A stretch of DNA of 64,000 bases from Deinococcus sedimenti (lineage in GTDB: Bacteria; Deinococcota; Deinococci; Deinococcales; Deinococcaceae). A program made the position numbers and the translations under genes. This document shows, piece after piece, positions 49,094 to 59,312 of the stretch (positions within the stretch are counted from its first letter, which is position 1; every line of letters begins with the position of its first letter). The notes under the pieces are model-generated. The model was not told the DNA's origin. It searched no databases and saw nothing but the letters and a program-made list of their open reading frames with translations. The stretch spans positions 62,001-126,000 of the forward strand of contig NZ_BMQN01000005.1 of the NCBI RefSeq assembly GCF_014648135.1, given 5' to 3'.

Positions 49094-49738
49094 ATGAGTG
49101 CTCCTTTCACGCATGGCGCGCTGCGCCTCTGGTCGGTGCCGACCGGTCCCATTCAGGAGAACGCGGTCCTGATCGCCGGGGCTCAGCAGGAGGGGTTCCT
49201 GATCGACCCGGGCGACGACGCGGACCGCCTGCTGACGCTGGTGCGCGGGTCGGGCGTGACGGTGCGGGGCATCCTGCTCACGCACGCGCACTTCGATCAC
49301 ATCGGGGCGGTGCAGCCGCTGCGCGAGGCGCTGCAGGTGCCGGTGTGGCTGCACCCGGCGGACCTGCCGCTGTACCGGGCAGGCGCGCAGAGTGCGGCCC
49401 GCTGGAACCTCCCGTTCGTCCAGCCCGCCGATCCCGACCATGAGATCACGCCGGGGCAGGCGTTCACGGCGGGCGACCTGACCCTCACGGCGCGGTTCCT
49501 GCCGGGGCACGCGCCGGGTCACGTGGTGTTCACTGCGCCGGGCCTCGTGGTGGCGGGGGACACGCTGTTCCGGGGTGGGATCGGCCGCACGGACCTGCCG
49601 GGCGGGAACCACCAGCAGCTCCTGGCGGGCATCCGCGAGCAGCTGCTGACCCTGCCGGGCGACACGGTGGTGTACCCAGGTCACGGGCCGCGCACGACGG
49701 TCGCCACGGAAGCGCAGACGAACCCGTTCCTGCAATGA
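49094..49738 (+). CDS. MBL-fold metallo-hydrolase (glyoxalase II-like)
   Basis: The 214-residue protein has the zinc motif [15 protein letters not shown] (HxHxDH, near residue 63), [31 protein letters not shown] and [13 protein letters not shown], in the order of a single-domain glyoxalase II-type hydrolase. A TAGACT box is seven bases before the ATG. It could hydrolyse lactoylglutathione-like or other thioesters, though Deinococcus uses bacillithiol; the substrate is inferred only from family. Confidence 0.9.
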   Translation: MSAPFTHGALRLWSVPTGPIQENAVLIAGAQQEGFLIDPGDDADRLLTLVRGSGVTVRGILLTHAHFDHIGAVQPLREALQVPVWLHPADLPLYRAGAQSAARWNLPFVQPADPDHEITPGQAFTAGDLTLTARFLPGHAPGHVVFTAPGLVVAGDTLFRGGIGRTDLPGGNHQQLLAGIREQLLTLPGDTVVYPGHGPRTTVATEAQTNPFLQ

Positions 49739-49743
49739 GAAGG

Positions 49744-49772
49744 GCGCCGCCCCCGTTCACCGGGGGCAGCGC
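49744..49772. terminator. Hairpin between convergent MBL and subtilase genes
   Basis: GCGCCGCCCCCG and CCGGGGGCAGCGC pair around a TTCA loop with one mismatch. The hairpin lies between the two stop codons and can serve both strands. Confidence 0.75.
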
Positions 49773-49786
49773 TGATCTGGAAGAGG

Positions 49787-51121
49787 TTAGAAGCCGCTGA
49801 CGTTCAGGCGGCCACCGGTGACGGTCTTGCCGCTGAGGCTGGGGGTGGGCGTGGCGCTGCTCAGGATCGCGGCGCGGATCTGCGCGGCGGTGGCGTTCGG
49901 GTTGAGGCTGGCGTACAGGGCGACGCCGCCCGTGACGTGCGGGGTGGCCATGCTGGTGCCGTTGTAGCTGCTGTACTTGTTGTACGGCACGCTGCTCATG
50001 ATCGCCACGCCGGGCGCGCCGATGTCCACGCTGGTCTTCCCGTACTGGCTGAAGGAAGCCAGCGCGCCGGCCTTGTCGATGGCGGCCACGGCGATCACGG
50101 CGTCATACCCGGCGCCGGCGGTCGTGTCGTAGTTGCTGGGGTAGCTGGCGGTCACGTCGTTGTCGGTGCCGCTGTTGCCGGCGGCCGCGACGAACAGGAT
50201 GTTCGCCTTGGCGGCGCGCACGACGGCCTCGTACATGGCCTGGCTGTAACCGCCGCCGCCCCAGCTGTTGTTCGTGGCGACGATGTTCAGCCCGTGGCGC
50301 GTCTTGAGGTCCGTGAAGTAGTCCACGGCCTTGATCGCGTCGGCGGTGTTCCCGCCGCGGCGGCCCAGGAACTTGCCGCTGATGAACGTCACGTTGTGGT
50401 TCACGCCGACCACGCCGCCGTCGTTCGCGGTGCCGCCGATCGTTCCGGCGACGTGCGTGCCGTGCGAGTCCAGGCTGCCGCGCGTACCGCCGTCGTAGAC
50501 GCTGTTGTCGTTGTTCGCGAAGTCCCAGCCGCGCGTGTCGTCCACGTAGCCGTTGCCGTCGTTGTCGCGCCCGTCGGCCGGGTCGTAGGGGTTCAGCCAG
50601 GCGTTGTTCTTCAGGTCGGGGTGGTCGAACTGGTAGCCCTCGTCGATGATGCCCACGTACACGCTGTCACTGCCGGTCTTCCCGGCGGCCCAGGCGGTCT
50701 CGGCGCCCGAGCCGAAGTTGCCTTTCATGCCCCACAGGGTGCCGTCCGCGAAGTAATTGTCGGTCGGTGCGGCCTGGGTCTGGTAGGTCCAGTTGGGTTC
50801 CGCGAAGCGCACGAGGCCGCTGGCCTGCAGTTGCTGCGCCTTGGCCGTCACGCTCTGCCCGTCGGTGATCTGGGCGCGCAGCAGCGCGGCGCCGTTCACG
50901 GTGGCCAGGGTCTCGACGCTCTGCACGCCCAGCGCACTGAGGCTGGTCAGGGCCTGGCTGCTGAGGCCGCCCTTGAGCTGGACGAGCAGTTCGCCGTCCA
51001 CGTAGGCGGGCGTGCTGGCCTGGGCGGCGTCGGGCGCGACCGCGACCTGGGGGGACGTCTGACCGCAGGCGGCCAGGAGGACGGAGAGGGTCAGCAGGCC
51101 AAACAGACGGGTACGGTTCAT
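49787..51121 (-). CDS. Secreted subtilisin-like serine protease (S8), lipoprotein
   Basis: The 444-residue protein has a lipobox LLAAC (residue about 21) and an inhibitor-like propeptide (residues about 45-110, LVQLKGGLSSQALTSLSALG). The S8 domain carries Asp in VGIIDEGYQFDHPDL (the usual DTG is DEG), His in DSHGTHVAGTIGG, Asn in LFVAAAGNSGTD and Ser in YNGTSMATPHVTGG. The full triad is present, so it should be active outside the cell. GGAGG lies just before the ATG at 51121, so unlike most genes here it is leadered. Confidence 0.93.
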   Translation of the reverse strand: MNRTRLFGLLTLSVLLAACGQTSPQVAVAPDAAQASTPAYVDGELLVQLKGGLSSQALTSLSALGVQSVETLATVNGAALLRAQITDGQSVTAKAQQLQASGLVRFAEPNWTYQTQAAPTDNYFADGTLWGMKGNFGSGAETAWAAGKTGSDSVYVGIIDEGYQFDHPDLKNNAWLNPYDPADGRDNDGNGYVDDTRGWDFANNDNSVYDGGTRGSLDSHGTHVAGTIGGTANDGGVVGVNHNVTFISGKFLGRRGGNTADAIKAVDYFTDLKTRHGLNIVATNNSWGGGGYSQAMYEAVVRAAKANILFVAAAGNSGTDNDVTASYPSNYDTTAGAGYDAVIAVAAIDKAGALASFSQYGKTSVDIGAPGVAIMSSVPYNKYSSYNGTSMATPHVTGGVALYASLNPNATAAQIRAAILSSATPTPSLSGKTVTGGRLNVSGF

Positions 51122-51346
51122 GCAACCTCCGGCGTGAGCAGGCGCGGGGCCGGTCACGGTGAGTGGGGCGTTGGAAAACGGTCTGGAAACCATAGGCTGA
51201 TGTTCAGGTGGTCGTTTGTGAAGCGTATTTCATTGGGGACACACCCTCCCGGGGGGGGTGCGGGTGGGTGAGACAGAACCTGTGCGCTCAGACCGTTCAG
51301 ACCGGAGGTGTCTGCCGGGTCGACCCGTGTAACAATGCAGGGCGTG

Positions 51347-52021
51347 ATGCCAGGAACAGGTCTGGGGCCGGGCGCGCAGGCGGCGTCCGGGCTCACCGAC
51401 GTCAGTTACAGCACGAACACTGCCAACGCCCTGATTCACCTGTACCGCGCCGAGGTCGGCAAGATGACCGCGTACCGGCAGCGGCTGGACATGACCACGA
51501 ACTGGTCGGTGGTGACCACGGCGGGTCTGTCGTCCTTCGCGCTGGGGGACGTGAACAACAGCCACGCGACGTTCCTGTTCGCGATGTTCATGAACTACTT
51601 CTTCCTGCGCCTGGAAGCGCGGCGGTTCCGCACGTACGAGATCGCCCACCACCGCGTGCGGATCATGGAGCGTTTCTTCTACCCGGCGATGCTGGGCGAC
51701 CGCGTGGACCCCGGCTGGCACCAGCTGCTCCTGGCTGAACTGGGCAAGCCGCGCAGCCCCATGAGCCGCGCGGACGCGCTGGGCTGGCGCCTGAACCGCA
51801 ACTACCTGTGGATCTACGCCGCGGTGCTGGCCGCGTGGTTCGCGAAACTGGACCTCGCGCAGCCCAAGGGGTGGGTGCTGGAATTCCCGGCGGCGTTCTC
51901 CCTGGCGGACATCGGGAACTTTCCCGGCTGGCTGGTGTTCACGCTCGTGGGGGCCTTCTACGTGCACCTGATCGCCCTGGCCGCCCGTGCGGCGCGCACC
52001 TACCCGCTGGAAGAGGGCTGA
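51347..52021 (+). CDS. DUF2270 membrane protein
   Basis: The 224-residue protein follows DUF2270: [57 protein letters not shown] and [20 protein letters not shown]. Three or four helices are expected. The start is either the ATG at 51347, the GTG at 51344 or the ATG at 51335; I favour 51347. Function is unknown. It converges with the CDP-alcohol gene and overlaps its end by 22 bases. Confidence 0.8.
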   Translation: MPGTGLGPGAQAASGLTDVSYSTNTANALIHLYRAEVGKMTAYRQRLDMTTNWSVVTTAGLSSFALGDVNNSHATFLFAMFMNYFFLRLEARRFRTYEIAHHRVRIMERFFYPAMLGDRVDPGWHQLLLAELGKPRSPMSRADALGWRLNRNYLWIYAAVLAAWFAKLDLAQPKGWVLEFPAAFSLADIGNFPGWLVFTLVGAFYVHLIALAARAARTYPLEEG

Positions 52022-52824
52022 CCCGCCCCTGCCGTGACGACCGCGCGGACCTGAGCCTCGCGCCACACCTGCGCGCCCAGCAGTGCCAGCACCTGAACGC
52101 CCAGGCTGCGCGCGTACCAGTGCGGGCGCCCCGCGAGGACGCACGCGCCCAGCAGCAGGAACTGCGAGCTCAGGCCCAGGTTCGCGCTCAGGGCAGTCAC
52201 GGGCAGCGGCGTGTAGGCCTGCCGCTCCTGCGGGGTGGGGGGGTGCGGGCGCGTCACGCGGCGCAGGCGGGCCTGGAACAGGGCGTCCAGCGCCCACTCC
52301 TGCGGGATGAAGTACGCGCCGTAGACGGCCTTCAGGGCCCGCAGCACCCCCGGGTGGTCCCCGCCCTGTGCGGCGTCCTCGCGGAACACCTCGCCCCGCG
52401 CGGCGCGGTACTCGCGTTCCCACACGAAATCCACGGTCAGGATCAGGCTCTGCAGCAGCGTGACCGGCACCCCGGCGTTCCCGAGGACCGCCACGTTCAG
52501 CGCGAGATTCACCAGCAGGTCCCCCTCGGTGTCCAGGTACCGGCCGGTCTCGGTGGTCTGCCCGGTCGCGCGGGCCAGCTGTCCGTCCAGACCGTCCAGC
52601 AGCGTCTTGACCTGCAGGAGCAGCGCGGGTCGCAGGCGTTCGCCGCGCCGGATGAGCAGCGCGGCGTACAGGCCCAGGGCGGTGTGGAGCAGCACCACGT
52701 GCTGCGGGTTGACGTTCCGCCGCGCCAGGGGCGGCACCAAGGTCTGGGCGGCCGGTCGGAACAGCCGTTCGCTCGCCCACTCGCGCGCCGGACGGGCCTT
52801 GCGCGTGCGGGCGAGCCCGGACTC
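52000..52824 (-). CDS. CDP-alcohol phosphatidyltransferase family protein (start unresolved)
   Basis: The protein carries the exact family signature DG-x2-AR-x8-G-x3-D-x3-D in [19 protein letters not shown] and RYLDTEGD. Several helices follow, as in phospholipid synthases acting at the cytoplasmic side of the membrane. No ATG, GTG or TTG lies at the expected N-terminus; the frame is open to 53025 through the upstream gene. TAGAGT precedes codon 'S' near 52820 in the style of this window's promoters, which hints at a lost start codon or a non-standard one. Coordinates give the clearly coding part. Confidence 0.78.
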   Translation of the reverse strand, partial: ESGLARTRKARPAREWASERLFRPAAQTLVPPLARRNVNPQHVVLLHTALGLYAALLIRRGERLRPALLLQVKTLLDGLDGQLARATGQTTETGRYLDTEGDLLVNLALNVAVLGNAGVPVTLLQSLILTVDFVWEREYRAARGEVFREDAAQGGDHPGVLRALKAVYGAYFIPQEWALDALFQARLRRVTRPHPPTPQERQAYTPLPVTALSANLGLSSQFLLLGACVLAGRPHWYARSLGVQVLALLGAQVWREAQVRAVVTAGAGQPSSSG

Positions 52825-53186
52825 TATCGGCGGCCCCCGTACTTGGGTGCGCCCTTGCGAACACCGGCGTAGCGGTTGCGTTCCTTGCGGCGCTGCGCGC
52901 TGCTGCCCTGCGCGGCCTTGCCGGGCACGGCCGCGGCCGGGGCGCGCCGGGGCGCGAAGGTGTCCATCGTCAGGAAGCGCGCGGCGGGAATGTACAGCAA
53001 CAGCACGAACAGCAGGCTGCCCCACCAGGTGTTCAGGGTGTCCTTCAGCGGCGTCAGTTGCAGCAGCCCACTCAGGAGCGTGGCGACCAGCGCGAACAGC
53101 ATGACCCGCGCCGTGAGTTTCAGCATCTTGCCCGCCGTGAAGCCCGGCGCGGGGTCCGGGGTGGTCAGCCAGCGCCAGAGGTTCAC
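52824..53186 (-). CDS. Small membrane protein with basic tail, unknown
   Basis: The 120-residue protein has two predicted helices (about 27-46 and 55-72) and a basic, Ala/Lys/Arg-rich C-terminus ([20 protein letters not shown]) that may bind nucleic acid or a phospholipid head. No family is recognised. Its TAG stop lies at the likely start of the CDP-alcohol gene. The ATG at 53186 overlaps the stop of the upstream gene in ATGA, so it is read with 53183-54094. Confidence 0.65.
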   Translation of the reverse strand: MNLWRWLTTPDPAPGFTAGKMLKLTARVMLFALVATLLSGLLQLTPLKDTLNTWWGSLLFVLLLYIPAARFLTMDTFAPRRAPAAAVPGKAAQGSSAQRRKERNRYAGVRKGAPKYGGRR

Positions 53187-54094
53187 GCGCCGCTCTCCCC
53201 GGTCGGTTCGGCCTCAGTCGGCCCGGCTGTGGCGGAGCGGGCCGCGCCGCCCAGCGTCACGCGGTCCCGGAACGCCGCGAGTTCCGGGAAGTCCGTCTGT
53301 CCGTCCGCGCTGAGCAGCAGCGTCGGCTTGTGCTGCCGCTCCGCGAGGCGACCCAGTGCGGTCGCGGTCGAACCGTCCCGCGCGCCGCTCACGAAGAGGA
53401 AGCCCTTCACGGCGCCCTTGCCACCCAGCATGGATACCGCGCCGAACAGCTCGCGGTCCCCGGGGGTCGCGCGGGGCTGCTCCAGGCGCTCGGCGCGTTT
53501 CAGGACGTCCGCGACCGGCAGCTCGTGACTGAACACGGCGTGCAGGCCCAGGTCATCCAGCGCCGCGCGCAGCGGCCCCTGCACCAGCGGTTCGCTCAGC
53601 AGGGCGCGCGGGCCGATCACGGCGACCGTCACGCGGCTCGCGCGGGTCAGGGCCGGCTGCGAGGCGCGCGGATCCTGCGCCATGGGGCGCACCTTCTCCA
53701 GCGCCAGCCGCACCCGACCGGCGTTCTGCGACACGCGCAGGCCCAGTTCAGTCGCCGCGCCTTCCAGGCCATCGGGGCCGTCGGGCACGCTGATCAGGGT
53801 GGGCAGGCCGCTGATGCGCCGCGCGAGCAGGTCCGGCAGCGCCTCGCTCCACGCGTCGCCGCTCACGGCGGGCCACTGCGGGAGCAGCACGGCGTCCAGG
53901 CGGCCCATCGACAGGATGCGCCCCAGCGTCAGCTGCACGCTCAGCGGTTCGTTCGGGAGGCTCTCGCGGCCCAGCGCCAGCGCCTCCGCGTCGTCCAGGG
54001 CGGGAAGAACCGGCTCGGAGCCCAGTTCCTTCAGGAACGCCGACCAGTAGCCCGGCAGGCGCGCGGCGTGAGTTTCAAGCAGACCAACCCTCAT
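53183..54094 (-). CDS. Uncharacterised protein resembling DUF2229/HgdB-like
   Basis: The 303-residue protein begins [20 protein letters not shown] followed by [11 protein letters not shown]. This follows the DUF2229/2-hydroxyacyl-CoA dehydratase subunit layout (short strand, GYW-like turn, ELGxEVVLP), but it lacks the cysteines that would bind an iron-sulfur cluster; indeed I see no Cys at all. Two further Rossmann-like halves follow ([39 protein letters not shown]). Function is unknown. TACACT lies seven bases before the ATG. Confidence 0.6.
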   Translation of the reverse strand: MRVGLLETHAARLPGYWSAFLKELGSEPVLPALDDAEALALGRESLPNEPLSVQLTLGRILSMGRLDAVLLPQWPAVSGDAWSEALPDLLARRISGLPTLISVPDGPDGLEGAATELGLRVSQNAGRVRLALEKVRPMAQDPRASQPALTRASRVTVAVIGPRALLSEPLVQGPLRAALDDLGLHAVFSHELPVADVLKRAERLEQPRATPGDRELFGAVSMLGGKGAVKGFLFVSGARDGSTATALGRLAERQHKPTLLLSADGQTDFPELAAFRDRVTLGGAARSATAGPTEAEPTGESGA

Positions 54095-54153
54095 TCTGAA
54101 CAGTGTACGCGTGCGCGGCGGGGTCAGGTGTCCGCCCGCCGGGAAGGCTGCGC

Positions 54154-54858
54154 TCAGCCGCTCCCCTCCTGCGCGTCCACCTTGCCCTCCTGCTTGGCCT
54201 GCGTGGCCTGCTCGGCGACCTCGACCTCGTGATCGTCGATGTGGCGCTGCTCGGTGTGGTTCTCGAACAGTTCCTGCCGGGCGCGCACCTTCGACTGCGG
54301 CTGCCCCAGGTCCGAGCCGCTGCCCCGGTGCACCCGCTGGAAGAACACCAGTGCGCCCCCCGCCAGCGCCAGCGCGCCCGCGAAGTACAGGGTGTCCAGC
54401 GGTTTCTCCCAGCGCACGAAATGCTCCAGGAACGTCACGCCTAGAATCACGATGATCACCGACACGACCTTCTGCTCCAGGTCCGCGAGACTCTCGACAC
54501 CCAGCGCGGACGTCAGGTTCAGCGGCGTGATGAACAGCGAGTACAGGCCCACCCCGATCAGGTAGAACACCACCGCCTTGAGCATGGTGCTCACGATCTC
54601 CAGGAACTCCACGGCGATGTTGCCCTCCTGACTGGCGATGCCCTGCGTGAACGTGTCCCGCCAGGAATCGTAGATGGTGTGCAGCGCCAGCAGCGTGCCC
54701 TGCAGGAACAGGCTGAACGACACGAGGAGCACGGCGATCACCGCGATCAGCACCACGAACCGCGTGCGGCCGATGATCTCGCTGAACCACTCGCGTTTGG
54801 ACGGTTCGGGATTCGGGGAGCGCGGGGCGGGGGAGGAGCGGGTCACGCCCTCCATCAT
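54154..54858 (-). CDS. YqhA / UPF0114 family membrane protein
   Basis: The 234-residue protein has four helices in the UPF0114 pattern ([20 protein letters not shown], then [55 protein letters not shown]) and a charged tail of about 50 residues ([20 protein letters not shown]). Two adjacent ATGs at 54858 and 54855 are possible starts. The function of the family is unknown. It diverges from the APH-like gene. Confidence 0.85.
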   Translation of the reverse strand: MMEGVTRSSPAPRSPNPEPSKREWFSEIIGRTRFVVLIAVIAVLLVSFSLFLQGTLLALHTIYDSWRDTFTQGIASQEGNIAVEFLEIVSTMLKAVVFYLIGVGLYSLFITPLNLTSALGVESLADLEQKVVSVIIVILGVTFLEHFVRWEKPLDTLYFAGALALAGGALVFFQRVHRGSGSDLGQPQSKVRARQELFENHTEQRHIDDHEVEVAEQATQAKQEGKVDAQEGSG

Positions 54859-54936
54859 GGCGTTCCCCCGGCGCGGGCCGTGCGGGCCGGGCTTCACGCT
54901 TGCCTGAACGTCCGCCGCGCTGCCAGACTGCCCGGC

Positions 54937-55722
54937 GTGACTGCCGCGCCTGACCGCCCCACTCTCCCTGAATCCCTGAAACGCGTGCTGCCCGCCGCCC
55001 GCTGGGAACGCGTGAGCGGCGGCCAGAGCGGCGCGCAGGTCTGGACATCCACCCGCTACGTGCTGAAGGTGCAGCCCCGCACCCCGCACGCCGCGAGCAC
55101 CCTGCAGCAGGAACGCGAGCGGCTCCGCTGGCTGGCCGGGCGCATCCCCGCCCCGCAGGTCGTGGCCTTCGAGACCGAGGGAGACCGGGACTTCCTGGCC
55201 ATGACCCGCCTGACTGGCATTCCCATGAGCCACCCCGACGCCCGGCTGCACCCCGAACGGGTCGTGAACCTCCTGGCGCGTGCGCTGCGGGAACTACATG
55301 CCCTGCCCATCCGTGACTGCCCGTTCCGGCAGACGCTGGACGTCACCCTGCCCCTGGCCCGCGAACGCGTGCAGGCCGGACTGATCGACGGCAGCGACTT
55401 CGACGACGACCACGCCGGACGCAGCGCCGTGCACGTCTTCAACGAACTGGCCCGCACCCGCCCCGCCCGGGACGACCTCGTGGTCGCGCACGGCGACGCC
55501 ACGTTGGACAACATCATCCTGAACGGCGAGTACGTGGAAGGCCTGATCGACGTGGGCCGCCTCGGCATCGCCGACCGGCACGCCGACCTGGCGCTGGCCC
55601 ACCGCAGCGTCCGCAGTGAGCTGGGCGAACGCTACGCCGGGATGTTCCTCGATCTGTACGGCCGCGCCCTCGTGGACGACACGAAACTCGCTTACTACCG
55701 CCTGCACGACGAACTGTTCTGA
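54937..55722 (+). CDS. Aminoglycoside phosphotransferase (APH(3')) family kinase
   Basis: The 261-residue protein has the kinase-like fold: [20 protein letters not shown] (nucleotide loop, with the catalytic Lys), the brenner motif [16 protein letters not shown] (Asp near 190) and [20 protein letters not shown] (DxG-like metal site). It resembles APH(3'). It may confer aminoglycoside resistance or phosphorylate another small molecule; that cannot be told from sequence. The GTG start follows CAGACT by seven bases. A hairpin terminator lies right after the stop. Confidence 0.87.
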   Translation: MTAAPDRPTLPESLKRVLPAARWERVSGGQSGAQVWTSTRYVLKVQPRTPHAASTLQQERERLRWLAGRIPAPQVVAFETEGDRDFLAMTRLTGIPMSHPDARLHPERVVNLLARALRELHALPIRDCPFRQTLDVTLPLARERVQAGLIDGSDFDDDHAGRSAVHVFNELARTRPARDDLVVAHGDATLDNIILNGEYVEGLIDVGRLGIADRHADLALAHRSVRSELGERYAGMFLDLYGRALVDDTKLAYYRLHDELF

Positions 55723-55730
55723 ATGGGTTG

Positions 55731-55771
55731 TGGGCTGTGGGGTGTGGGAGAAGATCGAATCCCACAGCCCA
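55731..55771. terminator. Hairpin between APH-like and HTH genes
   Basis: TGGGCTGTGGG (55731-55741) and CCCACAGCCCA (55761-55771) pair perfectly over 11 bp around a 19-base loop. It lies between convergent stop codons. Confidence 0.75.
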
Positions 55772-55781
55772 CTCCCTGCCC

Positions 55782-56168
55782 TTACGCCTTGACCCAGCTG
55801 CGGAGGTAGTCGGCGACGAGTTCGCTGACGTTCACGCCGTCGCGGGTGGCCTTCTCGATCTGGGCGGCCTTCTCCTCGCGGGTGATGGGGAGCCAGAGGG
55901 CCACGTACTCCTGGCCGCCTTCCTGCTTGAATTCCCCGCCCAGTTCATCGCGCTGCACGAATCCGGTCTTCTCCATGTCTTCCTCCCCGGCCTGCATCAG
56001 CCAGTGGGTCACGCGGGCTTTCAGGAAACGCCACTCCCGGCCGACCTTGCGGCCCGGGATCTCACCGCTGCGCACCAGGGTGTACGCGGTGGTTTCGCTC
56101 ACCTTCAGATAGGCGGCCAGTTCCTCCAGGGTCAGGACCTCGTCCGTGGGGGTCGTTACTTCGTTCAT
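55782..56168 (-). CDS. Excisionase-type helix-turn-helix regulator
   Basis: The 128-residue protein has a MerR/Xis-like HTH at residues about 8-55 ([20 protein letters not shown], then [17 protein letters not shown]). A second, unknown half of about 60 residues follows ([20 protein letters not shown]). Excisionase-type domains often appear in regulators or mobile elements; I see no integrase or att site nearby, so a regulator is more likely. It diverges from the MMPL gene across a 146-bp gap with an inverted repeat. Confidence 0.82.
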   Translation of the reverse strand: MNEVTTPTDEVLTLEELAAYLKVSETTAYTLVRSGEIPGRKVGREWRFLKARVTHWLMQAGEEDMEKTGFVQRDELGGEFKQEGGQEYVALWLPITREEKAAQIEKATRDGVNVSELVADYLRSWVKA

Positions 56169-56189
56169 TCCGGCACCTCCTCTCAGGTG

Positions 56190-56250
56190 AGGTTATCTTG
56201 CGCTATCTGATGCTTAGTGTCAATAGATGGTGCAAGATGGCATCAGCTGA
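56190..56250. promoter_or_regulatory. Divergent control region with inverted repeat
   Basis: ATCTTGCGCTATCTGATG and CAATAGATGGTGCAAGAT form an 18-bp imperfect inverted repeat (ATCTTGC and GCAAGAT exact), and a perfect palindrome ATCAGCTGAT lies close by. The stretch is strikingly more AT-rich than the rest of the window. It is the natural operator for the HTH regulator acting on itself and on the MMPL gene. TTATCT could be the -10 box of the regulator. Confidence 0.6.
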
Positions 56251-56314
56251 TACTGAATGCGCTTCGTCGCATGCCCCCCGGTCTGCCCGGCCCACCCGTG
56301 CTCTACTCGGGCTC

Positions 56315-58537
56315 ATGCGCACCCTCGGCCGACTCGTCTCCCGGCACCCCTGGGCGGTGCTGCTCGCGTGGCTGCTCGCCGCCGCCCTCAGCCTCCCCTT
56401 CGCTGCCCGCGCCCCCGCCGCCCTGACCGCCGACCCCGCCGGAGGCCTGACCGGGTCCGAAGCCACCCGCGTCACCGACCTCCTGCGCGACCGCTTCGGG
56501 GAACGCGACACGAACACCGTCGTCCTCGTCACCCGCAGCACCCCACCCCTGGGCACCCGCGAGGGCGACGCCACCTACCAGCGCTTCCTGGACGGCCTGG
56601 AAGACGTGCCCGGCGTCACCCGCGTCACCCCCGCGCAGGGCGGCGGCCCCTACCGCACCCGCTCGGCGGACGGCACCCTGGCCCTGACCCTCGCGCAGAT
56701 CCCACTGCTCGACGGCGCGAGCGACACCCTGCGCCGCGTGCGTGCCTACACCGACCGCGCCGAGAGCGCCGCGCTGGACATCCGCGTCACCGGCGGGCAG
56801 GCCATTGCCGACGACTTCACCCACTTCGCCGAGAGCGACACCAAACGCAGCGAACTCGTCGCCCTGCCCCTGATCGGCGCGCTGCTGCTCGTCGTGTTCG
56901 GCGCGCTCGTCGCCACCGGCCTCCCATTGGCCGTCGGGATGCTCAGCATCAGCGTCGCCATGGCCGCCCTGTACGGCCTGACGCACGTCATGGACGTCAG
57001 CACCTTCGCGCAGAGCGTCATCACCATGCTCGGCCTGGGCGCCGGGATCGACTACGCCCTGCTGATGGTCAACCGCTTCCGCGAGGAACTGAACCGCACG
57101 CCCGACCCGCGCCTCGCCGCCGAACGCACCGTCCACACCGCCGGGCGCAGCGTCACCTTCAGTGGCTTGACCGTCGCCATCGCCATGGCAGGCCTGATCC
57201 TCCCCCCGATCGCGTTCGTGCGGTCCATCGGCATCGGCGGGGTGCTGGCCGTGCTGCTGACCGTCCTCGCCAGCCTCACCGCCCTCCCAGCCCTGCTGGC
57301 GCTGCTGGGCGACCGCGTGAACCACCCGCGCTTCACCCGCCTGAACTGGGCGCAGAGCGGCGCCGCGTCCGGCGGGTGGACCACCTTCGCGCGGCGCGTC
57401 ACCGCCCGCCCCTGGCTCGCCGTGCTGAGCAGCACCGCCTTCCTGCTGCTGCTCGCCTCGCCCGCCCTGAACATCCGCACCGGGTACGCCGGCGCGTGGG
57501 GCCTCACGCCCGGCGTGGAAAGCCGCGACACCCTGAAAGATGTCGAGGCGCTCGGTGCCGGCGGCCTCCTCAGCCAGTTCGAGGTGATCCTCGACCTGAA
57601 AGGCCAGCGCTACACCCCGCAGGACCGCGCGAAGTTCCAGGCGCTCGTGACGGACCTGCGCGCCCTGCCCGGCGTGAAGGGCGTCCTCAGCCCCTTCCTG
57701 ACCCCCAGCGACCTGGCGGGCACGAGTGCCAGCAGCACCGACCAGCTCGCCGCGCTCAGCGCCCTGACCACCCGCTCGTTCAGCCGCGACCGCACCCTGC
57801 TGCGCGTCACCGTCATCCCCGACCGGACCCTCCCGGCCCGCGAGATTCCCGCCTTCGAGCGGCAGATCCGGGGCACCATTGAGGCCAGCGGCTACGCCTA
57901 CTTGCTCGGCGGCGCCCCGGTCGGCGGCGAGGAATTCAGCCGCGCCATCACCGACTCCCTGCCCACCGTCGTCCTGGCCGTGTTTGCGGGCACGTTCCTG
58001 CTGCTGATGGTCGCGTTCCGCAGCCTCCTGATCCCCCTCAAGAGCATCCTCATGAACGCCCTGACCGTCGGCGCCGCCATCGGCCTCGTCACCCTGATCG
58101 TGCAGGAAGGCGTCCTGGCCGCGCCCCTCGGCATTCCCGGCGACGTCGGCGTGCTCGACGCCAGCCTGCCGGTGCTCCTGTTCGCCGTGATGTTCGGCCT
58201 CAGCATGGACTACGAGATCTTCCTGCTGTCCCGCGTGCAGGAGGAATACCTCGCCGGACACCCCAACGACGAAGCCGTCGTCCTCGCCGTCGGCCACACC
58301 GCCCGCATCATCACCAGCGCGGCCATCATCATGTTCATCGTCTTTTCCGCCTTCATCTTCGGACGCGTCGTCGCCAGCAAAAGCATCGGCCTGGGCCTCG
58401 CCATCGCCGTCGCCCTCGACGCCACCCTCGTCCGCCTCGTCCTCGTCCCCGCCTTCCTCAAACTGGCCGGAAAGTGGAACTGGTGGCTGCCCGCGTGGCT
58501 CGACAAGCGCCTGCCGCACATCCGCCTCGAACACTGA
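56315..58537 (+). CDS. MMPL-family (RND) transporter
   Basis: The 740-residue protein has the MMPL plan: one helix (residues about 12-30), a large extracytoplasmic loop (about 35-185), six helices with [18 protein letters not shown], a second loop and six more helices with [19 protein letters not shown]. The Asp-Tyr pairs in both halves form the proton relay. Family members export lipids or hydrophobic compounds. I start at the ATG at 56315 because the preceding residues do not form part of a typical MMPL protein. Confidence 0.93.
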   Translation: MRTLGRLVSRHPWAVLLAWLLAAALSLPFAARAPAALTADPAGGLTGSEATRVTDLLRDRFGERDTNTVVLVTRSTPPLGTREGDATYQRFLDGLEDVPGVTRVTPAQGGGPYRTRSADGTLALTLAQIPLLDGASDTLRRVRAYTDRAESAALDIRVTGGQAIADDFTHFAESDTKRSELVALPLIGALLLVVFGALVATGLPLAVGMLSISVAMAALYGLTHVMDVSTFAQSVITMLGLGAGIDYALLMVNRFREELNRTPDPRLAAERTVHTAGRSVTFSGLTVAIAMAGLILPPIAFVRSIGIGGVLAVLLTVLASLTALPALLALLGDRVNHPRFTRLNWAQSGAASGGWTTFARRVTARPWLAVLSSTAFLLLLASPALNIRTGYAGAWGLTPGVESRDTLKDVEALGAGGLLSQFEVILDLKGQRYTPQDRAKFQALVTDLRALPGVKGVLSPFLTPSDLAGTSASSTDQLAALSALTTRSFSRDRTLLRVTVIPDRTLPAREIPAFERQIRGTIEASGYAYLLGGAPVGGEEFSRAITDSLPTVVLAVFAGTFLLLMVAFRSLLIPLKSILMNALTVGAAIGLVTLIVQEGVLAAPLGIPGDVGVLDASLPVLLFAVMFGLSMDYEIFLLSRVQEEYLAGHPNDEAVVLAVGHTARIITSAAIIMFIVFSAFIFGRVVASKSIGLGLAIAVALDATLVRLVLVPAFLKLAGKWNWWLPAWLDKRLPHIRLEH

Positions 58538-58549
58538 ACGGGGAGACAT

Positions 58550-58586
58550 AAAGAGGGGCGACCTGCACATGCGGTCGCCCCTCTTT
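58550..58586. terminator. Bidirectional terminator between MMPL and DedA genes
   Basis: AAAGAGGGGCGACC pairs perfectly with GGTCGCCCCTCTTT, a 14-bp stem with a nine-base loop, ending in A and T runs on both strands. It is the best intrinsic terminator of the window. Confidence 0.92.
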
Positions 58587-58599
58587 CCGCTGCCCGTGA

Positions 58600-59214
58600 T
58601 CAAGCCTCGGCGTGCTCCTGCTCGCGCTTGCGGCGCAGGAACCACGCTGCCGCCGCCACCACCAGCACCCCCAGAATGATCTTGCTCGCCGGACCCACGT
58701 ACTCCTCAACCCGGTCGTAATGCTCACCCAGCAGGAACCCCGCCCCCGCCAGCACCGACGCCCACAACGCCGACCCGATCGCGCTGAACAGCAGGAACTT
58801 CGGCATCGGCATCTCACTCATCCCCGCCGGCAGACTCAGCAGCGACCGGATCCCCGGCACCATCCGCCCGAACAGCACCGCCTTCGACCCATGCCGGTCA
58901 AACCAGTCGTCGGCCTTCTTGATGTCCTTGCCGCTCAGCGTCAACCACTTCCCGTGCTTATCTGCCCACGCCACCAGACGGTCCTCACCGAACGCCCGCC
59001 CCACGTAATACAGCGGCAACGTCCCGATCACACTCCCCAGCGTCCCCATCAGAATCACCAGCACCAGATTCAGATCCCCACGCGACGCCGCGAACCCCGC
59101 CGACGGCATGATCAACTCACTCGGAATCGGCGGAAACACGTTCTCCAGCACCATCAACAGCAGGATCCCCAGGTACCCCATGCTGTCCATCAAATTCTGA
59201 ACCCACTCAGCCAT
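58600..59214 (-). CDS. DedA family membrane protein
   Basis: The 204-residue protein has the DedA/VTT layout: LLLMVLENVFPPIPSELIMP (with the conserved Glu and Pro-Pro), then FGRMVPGIRSLLSLPAGMSE with the conserved Arg pair, and four to five helices. DedA proteins are now linked to lipid scrambling and membrane homeostasis. TAGGCT is seven bases before the ATG. The product ends in a basic tail (FLRRKREQEHAEA). Confidence 0.92.
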   Translation of the reverse strand: MAEWVQNLMDSMGYLGILLLMVLENVFPPIPSELIMPSAGFAASRGDLNLVLVILMGTLGSVIGTLPLYYVGRAFGEDRLVAWADKHGKWLTLSGKDIKKADDWFDRHGSKAVLFGRMVPGIRSLLSLPAGMSEMPMPKFLLFSAIGSALWASVLAGAGFLLGEHYDRVEEYVGPASKIILGVLVVAAAAWFLRRKREQEHAEA

Positions 59215-59312
59215 ACCCCCGAGCCTACAGGGCGTCACGCAGGGCAGGCGTCCACCCAAAGTGAAGCCCACTTCACGCACACGCCCTGACCCACCACCCC
59301 TACACTCGGCGC

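Noticed and set aside
54937..55722. A confirmed aminoglycoside resistance gene
   Set aside because: Only the kinase fold is visible; substrate cannot be claimed from sequence.
55782..56168. Excisionase of a prophage or integrative element
   Set aside because: No integrase, att-like duplication or phage genes are in the neighbourhood; a regulator is more likely.
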